In this document: positions 43,118 through 54,630 of the stretch, piece after piece | Layout of the letters: every line of letters begins with the position of its first letter | Position numbering within the stretch: the first letter of the stretch is position 1 | Assembly (NCBI RefSeq): GCF_000282215.1 | Contig: NZ_AKJS01000144.1 | Location: 1 to 64,000, forward strand | From: Pseudomonas sp. GM21 | GTDB lineage: Bacteria; Pseudomonadota; Gammaproteobacteria; Pseudomonadales; Pseudomonadaceae | Direction: 5' to 3' | DNA length: 64,000 bases | The notes under the pieces: generated by a model | Seen by the model: the letters and a program-made list of their open reading frames with translations, nothing else | Told to the model about the DNA's origin: nothing | The model's database searches: none | Translations under genes and position numbers: made by a program

Positions 43118-44488
43118 CTATTTACCGATACAGAAGCTGGAAAAGATTCGTCCCAACAGATCATCAGAGCTGAATGCACCGGTGATTTCACCCAGCGAGT
43201 GCTGAGCCTGACGTAAATCCTCGGCCAGCAACTCGCCGGCACCTGCCAGGGTCAACTGCGTGCGGCCGTGCTCAAGAGATGCGCTGGCATGACGGAGTGC
43301 CTCAAGGTGACGCCTGCGTGCACTGAAGCTGCTCTCTGAGGTTTGCTCGTAACCCATGCAAGCCTTGAGGTGTTCGCGCAGTAACTCCAGACCTTCGCCC
43401 GCAGACTTGGCACTCAAGCTGATCGTGACGTGGCCATCTTCACTGATTTCCAGGGCAATGGCTTCGCCGGTGAGATCCGCTTTGTTCCGGATCAGCGTGA
43501 CTTTCGCTGGATCGGGGCGGATTTCGAGGAATTCCGGCCACAATGCGAAGGGGTCTGACGCTTCAGGAGCTGTCGCATCGACGACCAGCAACACGCGATC
43601 CGCTTCACCGATGGCTTTCAACGCGCGTTCAACACCGATTTTTTCCACGTGATCGTCAGTATCTCGCAGACCAGCGGTATCAACCACGTGCAGCGGCATG
43701 CCATCAATGTGGATATGTTCGCGAAGAATGTCCCGGGTTGTGCCCGCAATTTCGGTCACGATCGCCGCTTCCCGCCCCGCCAGGGCATTCAACAAGCTGG
43801 ACTTACCAGCATTCGGCCGACCGGCAATTACCACCGTCATCCCGTCCCGGAGCAAGGCGCCTTGCCCGGCTTCGCGCAACACTGTGGATAATTCATCGCG
43901 TACTTTGTCGAGCATGGCCAAGACATGACCATCGGCAAGGAAGTCGATTTCTTCCTCTGGAAAGTCGATGGCCGCCTCGACATAGATGCGCAGGCCTATC
44001 AGTTGCTCCGTGAGGTTATGCACACGCTGGGAAAAGGCGCCCTGCAAGGAACGCAGTGCGTTGCGTGCAGCTTGTGCAGAACTTGCCTCGATCAAGTCGG
44101 CGATGGCTTCAGCCTGAGCCAGGTCGAGTTTATCGTTGAGGAAGGCGCGCTCACTGAATTCGCCGGGGCGGGCAAGACGGCAGCCCAGTTCCAGGCAACG
44201 TTTGAGCAGCATATCCAGAACGATCGGCCCGCCATGGCCCTGCAGTTCAAGCACGTCTTCGCCGGTGAAGGAGTTCGGTCCCGGGAAATACAACGCGATG
44301 CCTTCGTCCAGCACCTCTTCGTTTGCACTGAGGAACGGCCCGTAATGGGCAAACCGGGGTTTCAGTTCCCGACCGCTGATGGCCTTGGCTGCAAGGCTCG
44401 CCAACGGTCCGGAAATTCGGACAATGCCTACGCCGCCTCGACCTTGAGCGGTCGCGACAGCTGCGATGGTTTCACGAGGAGCGCTCAT
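43118..44488 (-). CDS. mnmE: tRNA modification GTPase MnmE (TrmE)
   Basis: A 456-aa GTPase, partner of MnmG. The N-terminal folate-binding domain includes ETIAAVATAQGRGGVGIVRISG. The G domain has the P-loop GRPNAGKSSLLN, DTAGLRDT and NKAD. The C-terminus ends in the catalytic CIGK. The in-frame ATG at 44506 is rejected because family members start MSAPRETI. Last gene of the rpmH-mnmE minus-strand group, separated from yidC by a terminator. Confidence 0.97.
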   Translation of the reverse strand: MSAPRETIAAVATAQGRGGVGIVRISGPLASLAAKAISGRELKPRFAHYGPFLSANEEVLDEGIALYFPGPNSFTGEDVLELQGHGGPIVLDMLLKRCLELGCRLARPGEFSERAFLNDKLDLAQAEAIADLIEASSAQAARNALRSLQGAFSQRVHNLTEQLIGLRIYVEAAIDFPEEEIDFLADGHVLAMLDKVRDELSTVLREAGQGALLRDGMTVVIAGRPNAGKSSLLNALAGREAAIVTEIAGTTRDILREHIHIDGMPLHVVDTAGLRDTDDHVEKIGVERALKAIGEADRVLLVVDATAPEASDPFALWPEFLEIRPDPAKVTLIRNKADLTGEAIALEISEDGHVTISLSAKSAGEGLELLREHLKACMGYEQTSESSFSARRRHLEALRHASASLEHGRTQLTLAGAGELLAEDLRQAQHSLGEITGAFSSDDLLGRIFSSFCIGK

Positions 44489-44520
44489 AAACCGGTATCC
44501 AGACAAAAGTGACAGATAGC

Positions 44521-44545
44521 AAAACGCCCCACTAGGGGGCGTTTT
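44521..44545 (-). terminator. yidC terminator
   Basis: Perfect 10-bp stem AAAACGCCCC / GGGGCGTTTT with 5-nt loop, between the yidC stop and mnmE start on the minus strand. The short T run fits rho-independent termination. Confidence 0.8.
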
Positions 44546-44567
44546 GAGTGGTTATCTACAGTGTAAA

Positions 44568-46253
44568 TCAGGCAGCTGCGTTGGCAGCCGCTTCAACTTT
44601 ACGTGTGATGTACCACTGTTGGGCGATGGACAGGCAGTTGTTCACTACCCAGTACAGCACCAGACCAGCCGGGAACCACAGGAAGAAGAAGGTGAAGATG
44701 ATTGGCATCAGCTTCATTACCTTGGCCTGCATCGGGTCCGGAGGTGTCGGGTTCAACTGCTGCTGGATGAACATGGTTGCACCCATGATGATCGGCAGAA
44801 TGAAGAACGGATCCTTGATCGACAGGTCAGTGATCCACAGCATGAACGGCGCTTGGCGCATTTCAACGCTTTCCAGCAGAACCCAGTACAGCGAAAGGAA
44901 TACCGGCATCTGCACGAGGATTGGCAAGCAACCACCCAGCGGATTGATCTTCTCTTTCTTGTACAGCTCCATCATGGCTTGCGACATTTTCTGCCGGTCA
45001 TCGCCATGTTGCTCTTTCAGCGCGGCCAGTTTCGGAGCCACTGCACGCATGCGCGCCATGGATTTGTAGCTGGCGGCCGACAGAGGGAAGAAAATCCCTT
45101 TGATCAGCATGGTCAGGAAGATGATCGACCAGCCCCAGTTACCGACCAGCGCGTGGATATGTTGCAACAGCCAGAAGATTGGCTGGGCAATGAACCACAG
45201 AATGCCGTAATCGACGGTCAATTCCAGACCTGGGGACAACTCTTTCAGTACTGCCTGGCTTTTCGGCCCGGCGTACAGAACAGCGCTGACTTCAGCTTTC
45301 GCACCTGGCGCAACGGTGATTGCCGGGGCGGTATAGCCGATGATGTAGTTGCCTTTGCTGTCTTTACGGGTCTGGACGACATTGTTTTCGCCCTTCGCCG
45401 GAATCCACGCAGTCACGAAGTAGTGTTGCAACCAGGCAACCCAACCACCGTTGACGGTTTCTTTCAGCGCAGCCTTGTCCATGTCCTTCATCGACACTTT
45501 CTTGTACGGCTCGTTACTTGTCCACAGGGCTGCGCCCAGGTAAGTCGCGGTGCCGGTGGCAGTGCTGGAAGAAGGATCGGAGCTGGCATCACGCTTCAGT
45601 TGGGCGAACATCGCACCCGACCAAGGTTTGGCGCTTTCGTTGTCGATCAAGTAGGAAACGCCGACATCGTACTGGCCGCGTTTCAGAGTGAAACGCTTGA
45701 TGTAGTTGACGCCGTCCTTGCTGAATTTCAGGTCTACGACCAATTGGTCCTGACCGTCAGCCAGTTGGTAAACCTTTTTCTCCGAGGACCAGACCGGACG
45801 ACCGGCAGGACTTGCATCCGGACCATCAGTGCCGATCAAACCGCTTTGAGCCAGATAAGTCAGCTCGTTGCCGTTATCGAACAACTGGAACGGGATATCC
45901 GGATGGTCCTGGCGACGTGGATACAGCGGCAGCGTCAGCTGGGCAACATCCCCACCTTGTGGATCGACGGCCAGGTTGAGCACATCCGTTTTGATCTGGA
46001 TGAGGTCTTTGCTTGCAGCTACTGGTGTTTCAGCAGGTGCAGTGGCACTGGTATCGCTTGCGGCGCGTGGAATGTCGTCACTGACAGAAGCATTATTGCC
46101 AGTAGCCGTATCCGGTAAGCCCGGTGCGGTAGTACTGGAAGCAACATTCTGAGTCGGCAGGGCAGCCTGACCATAGTCCTGGTTCCATTTAAGAACCATA
46201 ACGTAGGACACGATTGCCAGGGCGACGATCAGGATCGTGCGTTTGATATCCAT
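44568..46253 (-). CDS. yidC: Membrane protein insertase YidC
   Basis: A 561-aa inner-membrane insertase. The first helix is TILIVALAIVSYVMVLKW. A large periplasmic beta domain follows to about residue 340, then the five-helix core from WGWSIIFLTMLIKGIFFPLSAASYKSMARMR on, with the cytoplasmic hairpin KMSQAMMELYKKEKINPLGGCLPILVQMP. The hydrophilic groove Arg is kept in this core. It starts 2 nt after yidD and serves subunit c of the ATP synthase among others. Confidence 0.97.
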   Translation of the reverse strand: MDIKRTILIVALAIVSYVMVLKWNQDYGQAALPTQNVASSTTAPGLPDTATGNNASVSDDIPRAASDTSATAPAETPVAASKDLIQIKTDVLNLAVDPQGGDVAQLTLPLYPRRQDHPDIPFQLFDNGNELTYLAQSGLIGTDGPDASPAGRPVWSSEKKVYQLADGQDQLVVDLKFSKDGVNYIKRFTLKRGQYDVGVSYLIDNESAKPWSGAMFAQLKRDASSDPSSSTATGTATYLGAALWTSNEPYKKVSMKDMDKAALKETVNGGWVAWLQHYFVTAWIPAKGENNVVQTRKDSKGNYIIGYTAPAITVAPGAKAEVSAVLYAGPKSQAVLKELSPGLELTVDYGILWFIAQPIFWLLQHIHALVGNWGWSIIFLTMLIKGIFFPLSAASYKSMARMRAVAPKLAALKEQHGDDRQKMSQAMMELYKKEKINPLGGCLPILVQMPVFLSLYWVLLESVEMRQAPFMLWITDLSIKDPFFILPIIMGATMFIQQQLNPTPPDPMQAKVMKLMPIIFTFFFLWFPAGLVLYWVVNNCLSIAQQWYITRKVEAAANAAA

Positions 46254-46255
46254 GA

Positions 46256-46501
46256 TTACTCGGCCATCGAAGAAGAACGGGAGGTAGGGATAGATGGAAC
46301 CGGGTCATAACCACCGGGATTCCACGGATGACAGCGACCTAAACGACGAAAGGTCAGCCAGCCACCGCGCAGAAGGCCATGATTTTCTATGGCTTCATAC
46401 GCGTAGCAGGAACAACTGGGGTAGAAGCGACAGTGACTGGCCATCAGAGGACTAATGGCATAGCGATAAAACTGGATCGGAACGAGTGCCAGTTTACGCA
46501 T
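46256..46501 (-). CDS. yidD: Membrane protein insertion efficiency factor YidD
   Basis: An 81-aa protein with the family signature YRYAISPLMASHCRFYPSCSCYAYEAIE and GGWLTFRRLGRCHPWNPGGYDPVP. It overlaps rnpA by 8 nt and precedes yidC by 2 nt, as in most proteobacteria. Confidence 0.95.
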   Translation of the reverse strand: MRKLALVPIQFYRYAISPLMASHCRFYPSCSCYAYEAIENHGLLRGGWLTFRRLGRCHPWNPGGYDPVPSIPTSRSSSMAE

Positions 46502-46895
46502 CGGGACTGTCTACCCCTACAGTTTCGGTTTTGACTGCTGGTACCGGCGTGCTGCGTGCCAGACGCTTCCAGAGTTTGCCGAAATGCTGAATCAATTCGG
46601 GGTTTTCTACGTCACCCAAACCTTTGCGCGCGACGATAACGATGTCCCAGCCGACCAGTGAATCCTGGTGCAGACGGAACGATTCGCGCATCAGACGTTT
46701 GAGGCGATTGCGCTCGACGGAGAGCTTTACGCTCTTTTTCCCGATAACCAACCCGAGACGGGGGTGATCAAGATCGTTGTTGCGCGCAAGGAGCAGGAGA
46801 TTTTTCCCCGGAACCTTGCCGGTAGGGGAGTCAAAGACTGCCTTGAAATGCCGGGGAGTAAGCAGACGCTTTTCCCGACTGAAGTCCTGACTCAC
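46494..46895 (-). CDS. rnpA: Ribonuclease P protein component
   Basis: A 133-aa basic protein that assists the RNase P RNA in tRNA 5' processing. The signature VIGKKSVKLSVERNRLKRLMRESFR is intact. The open frame reaches 46991, but that part overlaps rpmH. The GTG at 46895 gives VSQDFSREKRLLTPRHFKAVF, the usual N-terminus. A GGAG abuts the GTG directly, so initiation may depend on coupling to rpmH, whose stop is 16 nt upstream. Confidence 0.93.
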   Translation of the reverse strand: MSQDFSREKRLLTPRHFKAVFDSPTGKVPGKNLLLLARNNDLDHPRLGLVIGKKSVKLSVERNRLKRLMRESFRLHQDSLVGWDIVIVARKGLGDVENPELIQHFGKLWKRLARSTPVPAVKTETVGVDSPDA

Positions 46896-46911
46896 CTCCA
46901 GTGCCGGATTA

Positions 46912-47046
46912 TCAAACTGCCAGACGCGCACGACCTTTGGCGCGACGACGCGACAGGACGGCACGACCGTTCTTGGTAGCCATGCGAGCACGGAAACCGT
47001 GGGTACGAGCGCGTTTGATAGTGCTTGGTTGGAAAGTACGTTTCAT
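46912..47046 (-). CDS. rpmH: 50S ribosomal protein L34
   Basis: A 44-aa protein, MKRTFQPSTIKRARTHGF followed by RARMATKNGRAVLSRRRAKGRARLAV. All of the L34 consensus is present. First gene of the minus-strand rpmH-rnpA-yidD-yidC-mnmE group, facing dnaA across oriC. Confidence 0.97.
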   Translation of the reverse strand: MKRTFQPSTIKRARTHGFRARMATKNGRAVLSRRRAKGRARLAV

Positions 47047-47612
47047 TGTCGTGTTACCTGGTTCGTCCACAACGGGCCGGAATGGCCCCCGTTTTAAGAG
47101 ACCGGGGATTCTAGAGAAAGCAAGCCTCTAGGTCAATTTCCAACCAACGTTTCCTTATAAATAGATCTCCAGAGGTTTTGCCCGTGATTAACCCGCCGTC
47201 AGAAATAAATATAAGAAAGGAATTATTTAAAGCTTTTCTGTAAAGCTTATAAAAGCTAGGCAAACGATCATCTGTGGATAACTGCCTTTGAGCCTTCTAA
47301 TCCGTGCTGTACAGAGAATGACAACTACCGTGGAAAACAGGGGGCAGCCTGTGCTGCGCTGTCGGATAACCTGTGGGTGAAAGGGCTTGTTATCCACAGG
47401 CTGGTTATCCACCGAGTTTCCCCCCTACTTGTGCAACGACCTTAGACCAGGTTATCCACAGAGCTTATGCACAGACCACTCGTCGTGTTTTTTGCGTATA
47501 AAGCGTTGATTGTTCTTGGTCAGTGATCCACCTACGTGTGGATAAGTCAGCGTCTGGTCGCTACAATGGCCGCTTGTTTTTGCCTCACCGGCTTTCAACT
47601 TAGGGGATATCC
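47047..47612. other. oriC: Chromosomal replication origin oriC
   Basis: 566 nt between rpmH and dnaA. An AT-rich stretch at about 47150-47260 is followed by DnaA boxes: TTATCCACA at 47390-47398 and 47452-47460 (plus), 47273-47281 and 47537-47545 (minus), TTATGCACA at 47465-47473, and TTATCCACC at 47405-47413. This is the location of the functional origin in P. putida and P. aeruginosa. The promoters for rpmH and dnaA also lie here. Confidence 0.92.
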
Positions 47613-49136
47613 GTGTCAGTGGAACTTTGGCAGCAGTGCGTGGAGCTTTTGCGCGAAGAGCTGCCTGCCCAACAATTCAACACTTGGATCCGTCCACTAC
47701 AGGTCGAAGCCGAAGGCGACGAGTTGCGTGTCTACGCACCGAACCGCTTTGTTCTCGACTGGGTCAACGAAAAGTATCTGGGCCGCGTTCTTGAACTGCT
47801 CGATGAGCACGGCAACGGCATGGCGCCGGTGCTGTCCTTATTAATAGGCAGCAAACGCAGTTCGGCACCGCGTGCTGCTCCGAATGCGCCGTTGGCTGCC
47901 GCTGCGTCTCAGGCTCAGGCTGCTCAAGCACCCGTGAGTGCTCCGGCACCAGCGCCGACTGCCAGCGCACCGACCAAACGTGCTACGCAAAAAGTGGCCG
48001 AGATCAATGAAGAGCCGTCCCGCGACAGCTTCGACCCGATGGCTGGCGCGAGCTCGCAACAAGCACCGGTGCGCTCCGAACAGCGCACCGTGCAAGTCGA
48101 AGGCGCGCTCAAGCACACCAGTTACCTGAACCGCACCTTCACTTTCGAAAACTTTGTCGAAGGTAAGTCGAACCAACTGGCCCGGGCTGCGGCTTGGCAG
48201 GTGGCGGACAATCCCAAGCACGGTTACAACCCGCTCTTCCTTTATGGCGGCGTTGGCTTGGGTAAGACCCACTTGATGCACGCTGTGGGTAACCATCTAT
48301 TAAAGAAGAACCCGAATGCCAAGGTCGTTTACCTGCATTCCGAGCGTTTCGTGGCTGACATGGTCAAGGCGCTCCAACTGAATGCGATCAACGAGTTCAA
48401 GCGCTTCTACCGTTCGGTGGATGCGTTGCTGATCGATGACATTCAATTCTTCGCCCGCAAGGAACGGTCCCAGGAAGAGTTTTTCCACACCTTTAACGCC
48501 CTGCTTGAAGGTGGCCAGCAGGTCATTCTCACCAGTGACCGCTACCCTAAAGAAATTGAAGGCCTTGAAGAGCGTCTCAAATCCCGCTTCGGCTGGGGCC
48601 TGACGGTTGCCGTCGAGCCGCCGGAGCTGGAAACGCGCGTCGCGATCCTGATGAAAAAGGCTGACCAGGCCAAAGTCGATCTGCCACATGACGCCGCGTT
48701 TTTCATTGCCCAACGCATTCGCTCCAACGTCCGTGAGCTGGAAGGCGCGCTGAAACGCGTGATCGCCCACTCGCACTTCATGGGCCGCGACATCACCATC
48801 GAACTGATTCGCGAATCCCTGAAGGACTTGTTGGCGCTGCAAGACAAATTGGTCTCTGTGGATAACATTCAGCGCACGGTCGCCGAGTACTACAAGATCA
48901 AGATCTCCGACTTGCTGTCCAAGCGTCGTTCACGTTCGGTCGCACGTCCGCGTCAGGTTGCAATGGCATTGTCCAAAGAGTTGACTAACCACAGCCTGCC
49001 GGAAATCGGCGATGTGTTTGGCGGCCGCGACCACACCACTGTTTTGCACGCCTGCCGCAAGATCAACGAACTTAAGGAATCCGACGCGGACATCCGCGAG
49101 GACTACAAGAACCTGCTGCGTACACTGACCACTTGA
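47613..49136 (+). CDS. dnaA: Chromosomal replication initiator DnaA
   Basis: A 507-aa AAA+ initiator. Domain I is at about 1-85 (MSVELWQQCVELLREELPAQQFNTWIRPLQ). A Pro/Ala-rich linker spans about 86-165. The ATPase has Walker A GGVGLGKTH and Walker B LLIDDIQFF. The C-terminal DNA-binding domain has the signature GGRDHTTVLHACRKI. The start is GTG at 47613 with AGGGGA about 6 nt upstream. A DnaA box lies inside the gene at 48857-48865, allowing self-binding. It heads the dnaA-dnaN-recF-gyrB group. Confidence 0.98.
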   Translation: MSVELWQQCVELLREELPAQQFNTWIRPLQVEAEGDELRVYAPNRFVLDWVNEKYLGRVLELLDEHGNGMAPVLSLLIGSKRSSAPRAAPNAPLAAAASQAQAAQAPVSAPAPAPTASAPTKRATQKVAEINEEPSRDSFDPMAGASSQQAPVRSEQRTVQVEGALKHTSYLNRTFTFENFVEGKSNQLARAAAWQVADNPKHGYNPLFLYGGVGLGKTHLMHAVGNHLLKKNPNAKVVYLHSERFVADMVKALQLNAINEFKRFYRSVDALLIDDIQFFARKERSQEEFFHTFNALLEGGQQVILTSDRYPKEIEGLEERLKSRFGWGLTVAVEPPELETRVAILMKKADQAKVDLPHDAAFFIAQRIRSNVRELEGALKRVIAHSHFMGRDITIELIRESLKDLLALQDKLVSVDNIQRTVAEYYKIKISDLLSKRRSRSVARPRQVAMALSKELTNHSLPEIGDVFGGRDHTTVLHACRKINELKESDADIREDYKNLLRTLTT

Positions 49137-49175
49137 TGAACACCAGCGCAGCTTATTAAGGCAAGGGACTAGACC

Positions 49176-50279
49176 ATGCATTTCACCATTCAACGCGAAG
49201 CCCTGTTGAAACCCCTGCAACTGGTCGCAGGCGTCGTTGAGCGCCGACAGACCTTGCCGGTGCTCTCCAACGTGCTGCTGGTTGTAGAAGGCCAGCAATT
49301 GTCGCTGACCGGTACCGACCTGGAAGTCGAGCTGGTCGGTCGTGTGCAACTTGAAGAGCCGGCGGATCCAGGTTCCATCACTGTGCCAGCGCGCAAGTTG
49401 ATGGACATCTGCAAGAGCCTGCCAAACGACGCGCTGATCGACATCAAGGTCGACGAACAGAAACTGGTAGTGAAGGCTGGCCGTAGCCGCTTCACCCTGT
49501 CGACCCTGCCGGCCAACGATTTCCCTACCGTGGAAGAAGGCCCCGGCTCGCTGACCTGCAGCCTGGAGCAAAGCAAGCTGCGTCGCCTGATTGAGCGCAC
49601 CAGCTTTGCAATGGCCCAGCAGGACGTTCGTTACTATCTGAACGGTATGCTGCTGGAAGTCTCGGCCGGCATCATTCGCGCCGTGGCCACCGACGGTCAC
49701 CGTCTGGCCATGTGCTCGATGCAGGCCGATATCGGTCAGCCGGATCGCCATCAGGTCATCGTTCCACGCAAGGGCATCCTTGAACTGGCACGACTGCTGA
49801 CCGAGCCGGACGGCATCGTCAGCATCGTCCTGGGTCAGCACCACATCCGTGCGACCACCGGCGAGTTCACCTTCACCTCGAAACTGGTTGACGGTAAATT
49901 CCCGGATTACGAGCGTGTTCTGCCTAAAGGCGGCGACAAGCTGGTACTCGGCGACCGTCAAGCGCTGCGTGAAGCCTTCAGCCGTACTGCGATTCTGTCG
50001 AACGAGAAGTACCGTGGTATCCGTCTGCAACTGGCCAACGGCCAGCTTAAAATCCAGGCAAACAACCCGGAACAGGAAGAAGCGGAAGAAGAAGTTGGCG
50101 TTGAGTACAACGGTGGCTCCCTGGAAATCGGCTTCAACGTCAGCTATCTGCTCGACGTGCTGGGTGTGATGACCACTGAGCAAGTTCGCTTGATCCTGTC
50201 CGACTCCAACAGCAGTGCGCTGGTGCAAGAGTCCGACAACGACGACTCGGCTTACGTTGTCATGCCGATGCGCCTGTAA
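49176..50279 (+). CDS. dnaN: DNA polymerase III beta sliding clamp
   Basis: A 367-aa ring clamp of three similar domains. It starts MHFTIQREALLKPLQLVAGVVERRQTLPVLSNVLL and ends YVVMPMRL, the C-terminal residues that bind partner proteins. It lies 39 nt after dnaA and 20 nt before recF. Confidence 0.98.
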   Translation: MHFTIQREALLKPLQLVAGVVERRQTLPVLSNVLLVVEGQQLSLTGTDLEVELVGRVQLEEPADPGSITVPARKLMDICKSLPNDALIDIKVDEQKLVVKAGRSRFTLSTLPANDFPTVEEGPGSLTCSLEQSKLRRLIERTSFAMAQQDVRYYLNGMLLEVSAGIIRAVATDGHRLAMCSMQADIGQPDRHQVIVPRKGILELARLLTEPDGIVSIVLGQHHIRATTGEFTFTSKLVDGKFPDYERVLPKGGDKLVLGDRQALREAFSRTAILSNEKYRGIRLQLANGQLKIQANNPEQEEAEEEVGVEYNGGSLEIGFNVSYLLDVLGVMTTEQVRLILSDSNSSALVQESDNDDSAYVVMPMRL

Positions 50280-50299
50280 TCATGTTCAGCAGAAGCTAG

Positions 50300-51403
50300 A
50301 TGTCGCTAAGTCGCGTCTCGGTCACCGCGGTGCGCAATTTGCACCCGGTGACCTTCTCCCCCTCCCCCCGAATCAACATTCTTTACGGCGCCAACGGCAG
50401 CGGCAAAACCAGTGTTCTGGAAGCCATCCATCTGCTGGGGCTTGCCCGTTCGTTTCGTAGCAGCCGTCTGTTGCCGGTGATTCAATACGAGCAATTGGCG
50501 TGCACCGTGTTTGGCCAGGTTGAATTGGCTGAGGGTGGGCACAGCGCGTTGGGTATCTCGCGTGACCGTCAGGGTGAATTTCAAATTCGCATCGACGGTC
50601 AGAATGCCCGCAGCGCGGCGCAGTTGGCGGAGATCCTGCCACTCCAGCTGATCAACCCTGACAGCTTCCGCTTACTGGAAGGCGCGCCGAAGATTCGGCG
50701 ACAGTTTCTCGACTGGGGCGTGTTCCACGTGGAACCGCGTTTCATGTCCACTTGGCAGCGCTTGCAGAAGGCCCTGCGCCAGAGAAACTCTTGGCTGCGA
50801 CATGGTACACTTGACGCCGTTTCGCAAGCGGTTTGGGACAGGGAACTGTGCCAGGCCAGCGCAGAAATAGATGAATACCGCCGCGCTTACATCAAAGCCT
50901 TGAAACCAGTCTTTGAACAGACCTTGAGCGAACTGGTTGAGCTTGAAGGCTTGACCCTCAGCTATTACCGAGGCTGGGACAAAGACCGCGAACTGAGCGC
51001 CGTACTCGCTGGGTCCCTTCACCGGGACCAGCAAATGGGTCACACCCAGGCTGGACCACAACGCGCTGATTTGCGCCTCAGACTGGGCGCACATAATGCC
51101 GCGGACATCTTGTCCCGGGGTCAGCAGAAGTTGGTTGTCTGTGCATTGCGGATTGCCCAAGGGCACCTGGTTAGCCAGGCCCGACGCGGCCAGTGTATTT
51201 ATCTGGTGGATGACCTGCCGTCCGAACTGGACGAGCACCACCGACGTGCGCTTTGCCGCTTGCTGGAAGACTTACGCTGCCAGGTCTTTATCACCTGTGT
51301 AGATCACGAATTATTGAGGGAAGGCTGGCAGACGGAAACGCCAGTCGCTCTGTTCCACGTGGAACAGGGCCGTATCACCCAGACCCACGACCATCGGGAG
51401 TGA
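50300..51403 (+). CDS. recF: DNA replication and repair protein RecF
   Basis: A 367-aa SMC-like ATPase for loading RecA at gaps. Walker A is GANGSGKTS, the ABC-like signature is LSRGQQKLVVCALRIAQG, and Walker B is YLVDDLPSELDEHHR. Two parS sites are embedded (50721-50736 and 51351-51366), so its codons are under double constraint. The upstream ribosome-binding site is weak (AGAAG), fitting low expression. Confidence 0.97.
   Translation: MSLSRVSVTAVRNLHPVTFSPSPRINILYGANGSGKTSVLEAIHLLGLARSFRSSRLLPVIQYEQLACTVFGQVELAEGGHSALGISRDRQGEFQIRIDGQNARSAAQLAEILPLQLINPDSFRLLEGAPKIRRQFLDWGVFHVEPRFMSTWQRLQKALRQRNSWLRHGTLDAVSQAVWDRELCQASAEIDEYRRAYIKALKPVFEQTLSELVELEGLTLSYYRGWDKDRELSAVLAGSLHRDQQMGHTQAGPQRADLRLRLGAHNAADILSRGQQKLVVCALRIAQGHLVSQARRGQCIYLVDDLPSELDEHHRRALCRLLEDLRCQVFITCVDHELLREGWQTETPVALFHVEQGRITQTHDHRE
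50721..50736. promoter_or_regulatory. parS: parS site (15 of 16)
   Basis: TGTTCCACGTGGAACC, the ParB-binding palindrome with one mismatch at the last position, inside recF. Confidence 0.85.
51351..51366. promoter_or_regulatory. parS: parS site (perfect)
   Basis: TGTTCCACGTGGAACA, the full 16-bp palindrome recognised by ParB, at the 3' end of recF, about 4 kb from oriC. Confidence 0.92.
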
Positions 51404-51408
51404 AGGCA

Positions 51409-53826
<2,418 letters not shown>

Positions 53827-53845
53827 TCCAGTGAATCTGCCAAAC

Positions 53846-53878
53846 AAAAAAGGCCAACGTTTAACGTTGGCCTTTTTT
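53846..53878 (+). terminator. gyrB terminator (bidirectional form)
   Basis: Perfect 14-bp stem AAAAAAGGCCAACG / CGTTGGCCTTTTTT, 5-nt loop, 20 nt after the gyrB stop. It could also stop the convergent acetyltransferase transcript. Confidence 0.9.
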
Positions 53879-53916
53879 ATTGTCTGGTTTAAGACGGGAT
53901 CGTTGTCCCTATCGAT

Positions 53917-54630
53917 TTACAGCGAGGGCAGGACACTGCACTTTTTGCGTGTGATTTGAATCTGCTTATAGCGGGCACGACCTTCTTCAGGTCTGTCTGC
54001 CAATAGCGCTAAAGTGGTGTGTGGATCATTCAACGGCAACGTCTTGAGCAATTCGACATCATGATCCCACCACTGGCTACTGATCAGTTTTTCAATTAGC
54101 TCAGGTGCATGCCGATACTTGACGACTTTTGCAGGGATCCCGGCAACGATAGCGTAGGGTGGCACGTCATGGGCAACCAAAGCGCGGGTTGCGATAATTG
54201 CACCTGTGCCAACTGTGACCCCTTCCAGGATCATCGCACTGTGCCCAATCCAGACATCGTGCCCAATCGTGACATCAGCAACCTCGGGATCGTAAGTCAG
54301 GTCCGTATCGGTGTACTGAAAAGGATGTGAACTGAGCCAGTCTGACGGATGTGAACTCTTTTGCTGTCCGATAAAACAGCCACTGCCAATAGAGCAGAAT
54401 CGACCAATAGAAGCGACTGCAGATAGGACGCAATCACTTCGGATATAGGTATGGGCACCGATTCCCAGTTTTTTTGATTCTATGACCACATACCCCAGAG
54501 ATACCCCCTCTTCCAGAGTCAGCGTCGATCTCTTGAACAACGACAACACACCGCCTGCCACTTTGCATTTATGCCTGCGAATCCATTTCTTCCAAAAATG
54601 ATTTCGGACGGTATCGATGATTTTTTTCAT
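53917..54630 (-). CDS. CatB-like hexapeptide-repeat acetyltransferase
   Basis: A 237-aa left-handed beta-helix acyltransferase. Hexapeptide turns run from about residue 55 to 175, with the IGHDVWIGHSAMILEGVTVGTGAIIATRALV block carrying the catalytic His, followed by PPYAIVAGIPAKVVKYR. This is the family of sugar and antibiotic O-acetyltransferases. The first 35 residues are basic and may form an added helix. No ribosome-binding site is visible before the ATG and base composition is more AT-rich than neighbours. It is an isolated gene between gyrB and plsC and is likely an acquired accessory gene. The substrate is unknown. Confidence 0.85.
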   Translation of the reverse strand: MKKIIDTVRNHFWKKWIRRHKCKVAGGVLSLFKRSTLTLEEGVSLGYVVIESKKLGIGAHTYIRSDCVLSAVASIGRFCSIGSGCFIGQQKSSHPSDWLSSHPFQYTDTDLTYDPEVADVTIGHDVWIGHSAMILEGVTVGTGAIIATRALVAHDVPPYAIVAGIPAKVVKYRHAPELIEKLISSQWWDHDVELLKTLPLNDPHTTLALLADRPEEGRARYKQIQITRKKCSVLPSL

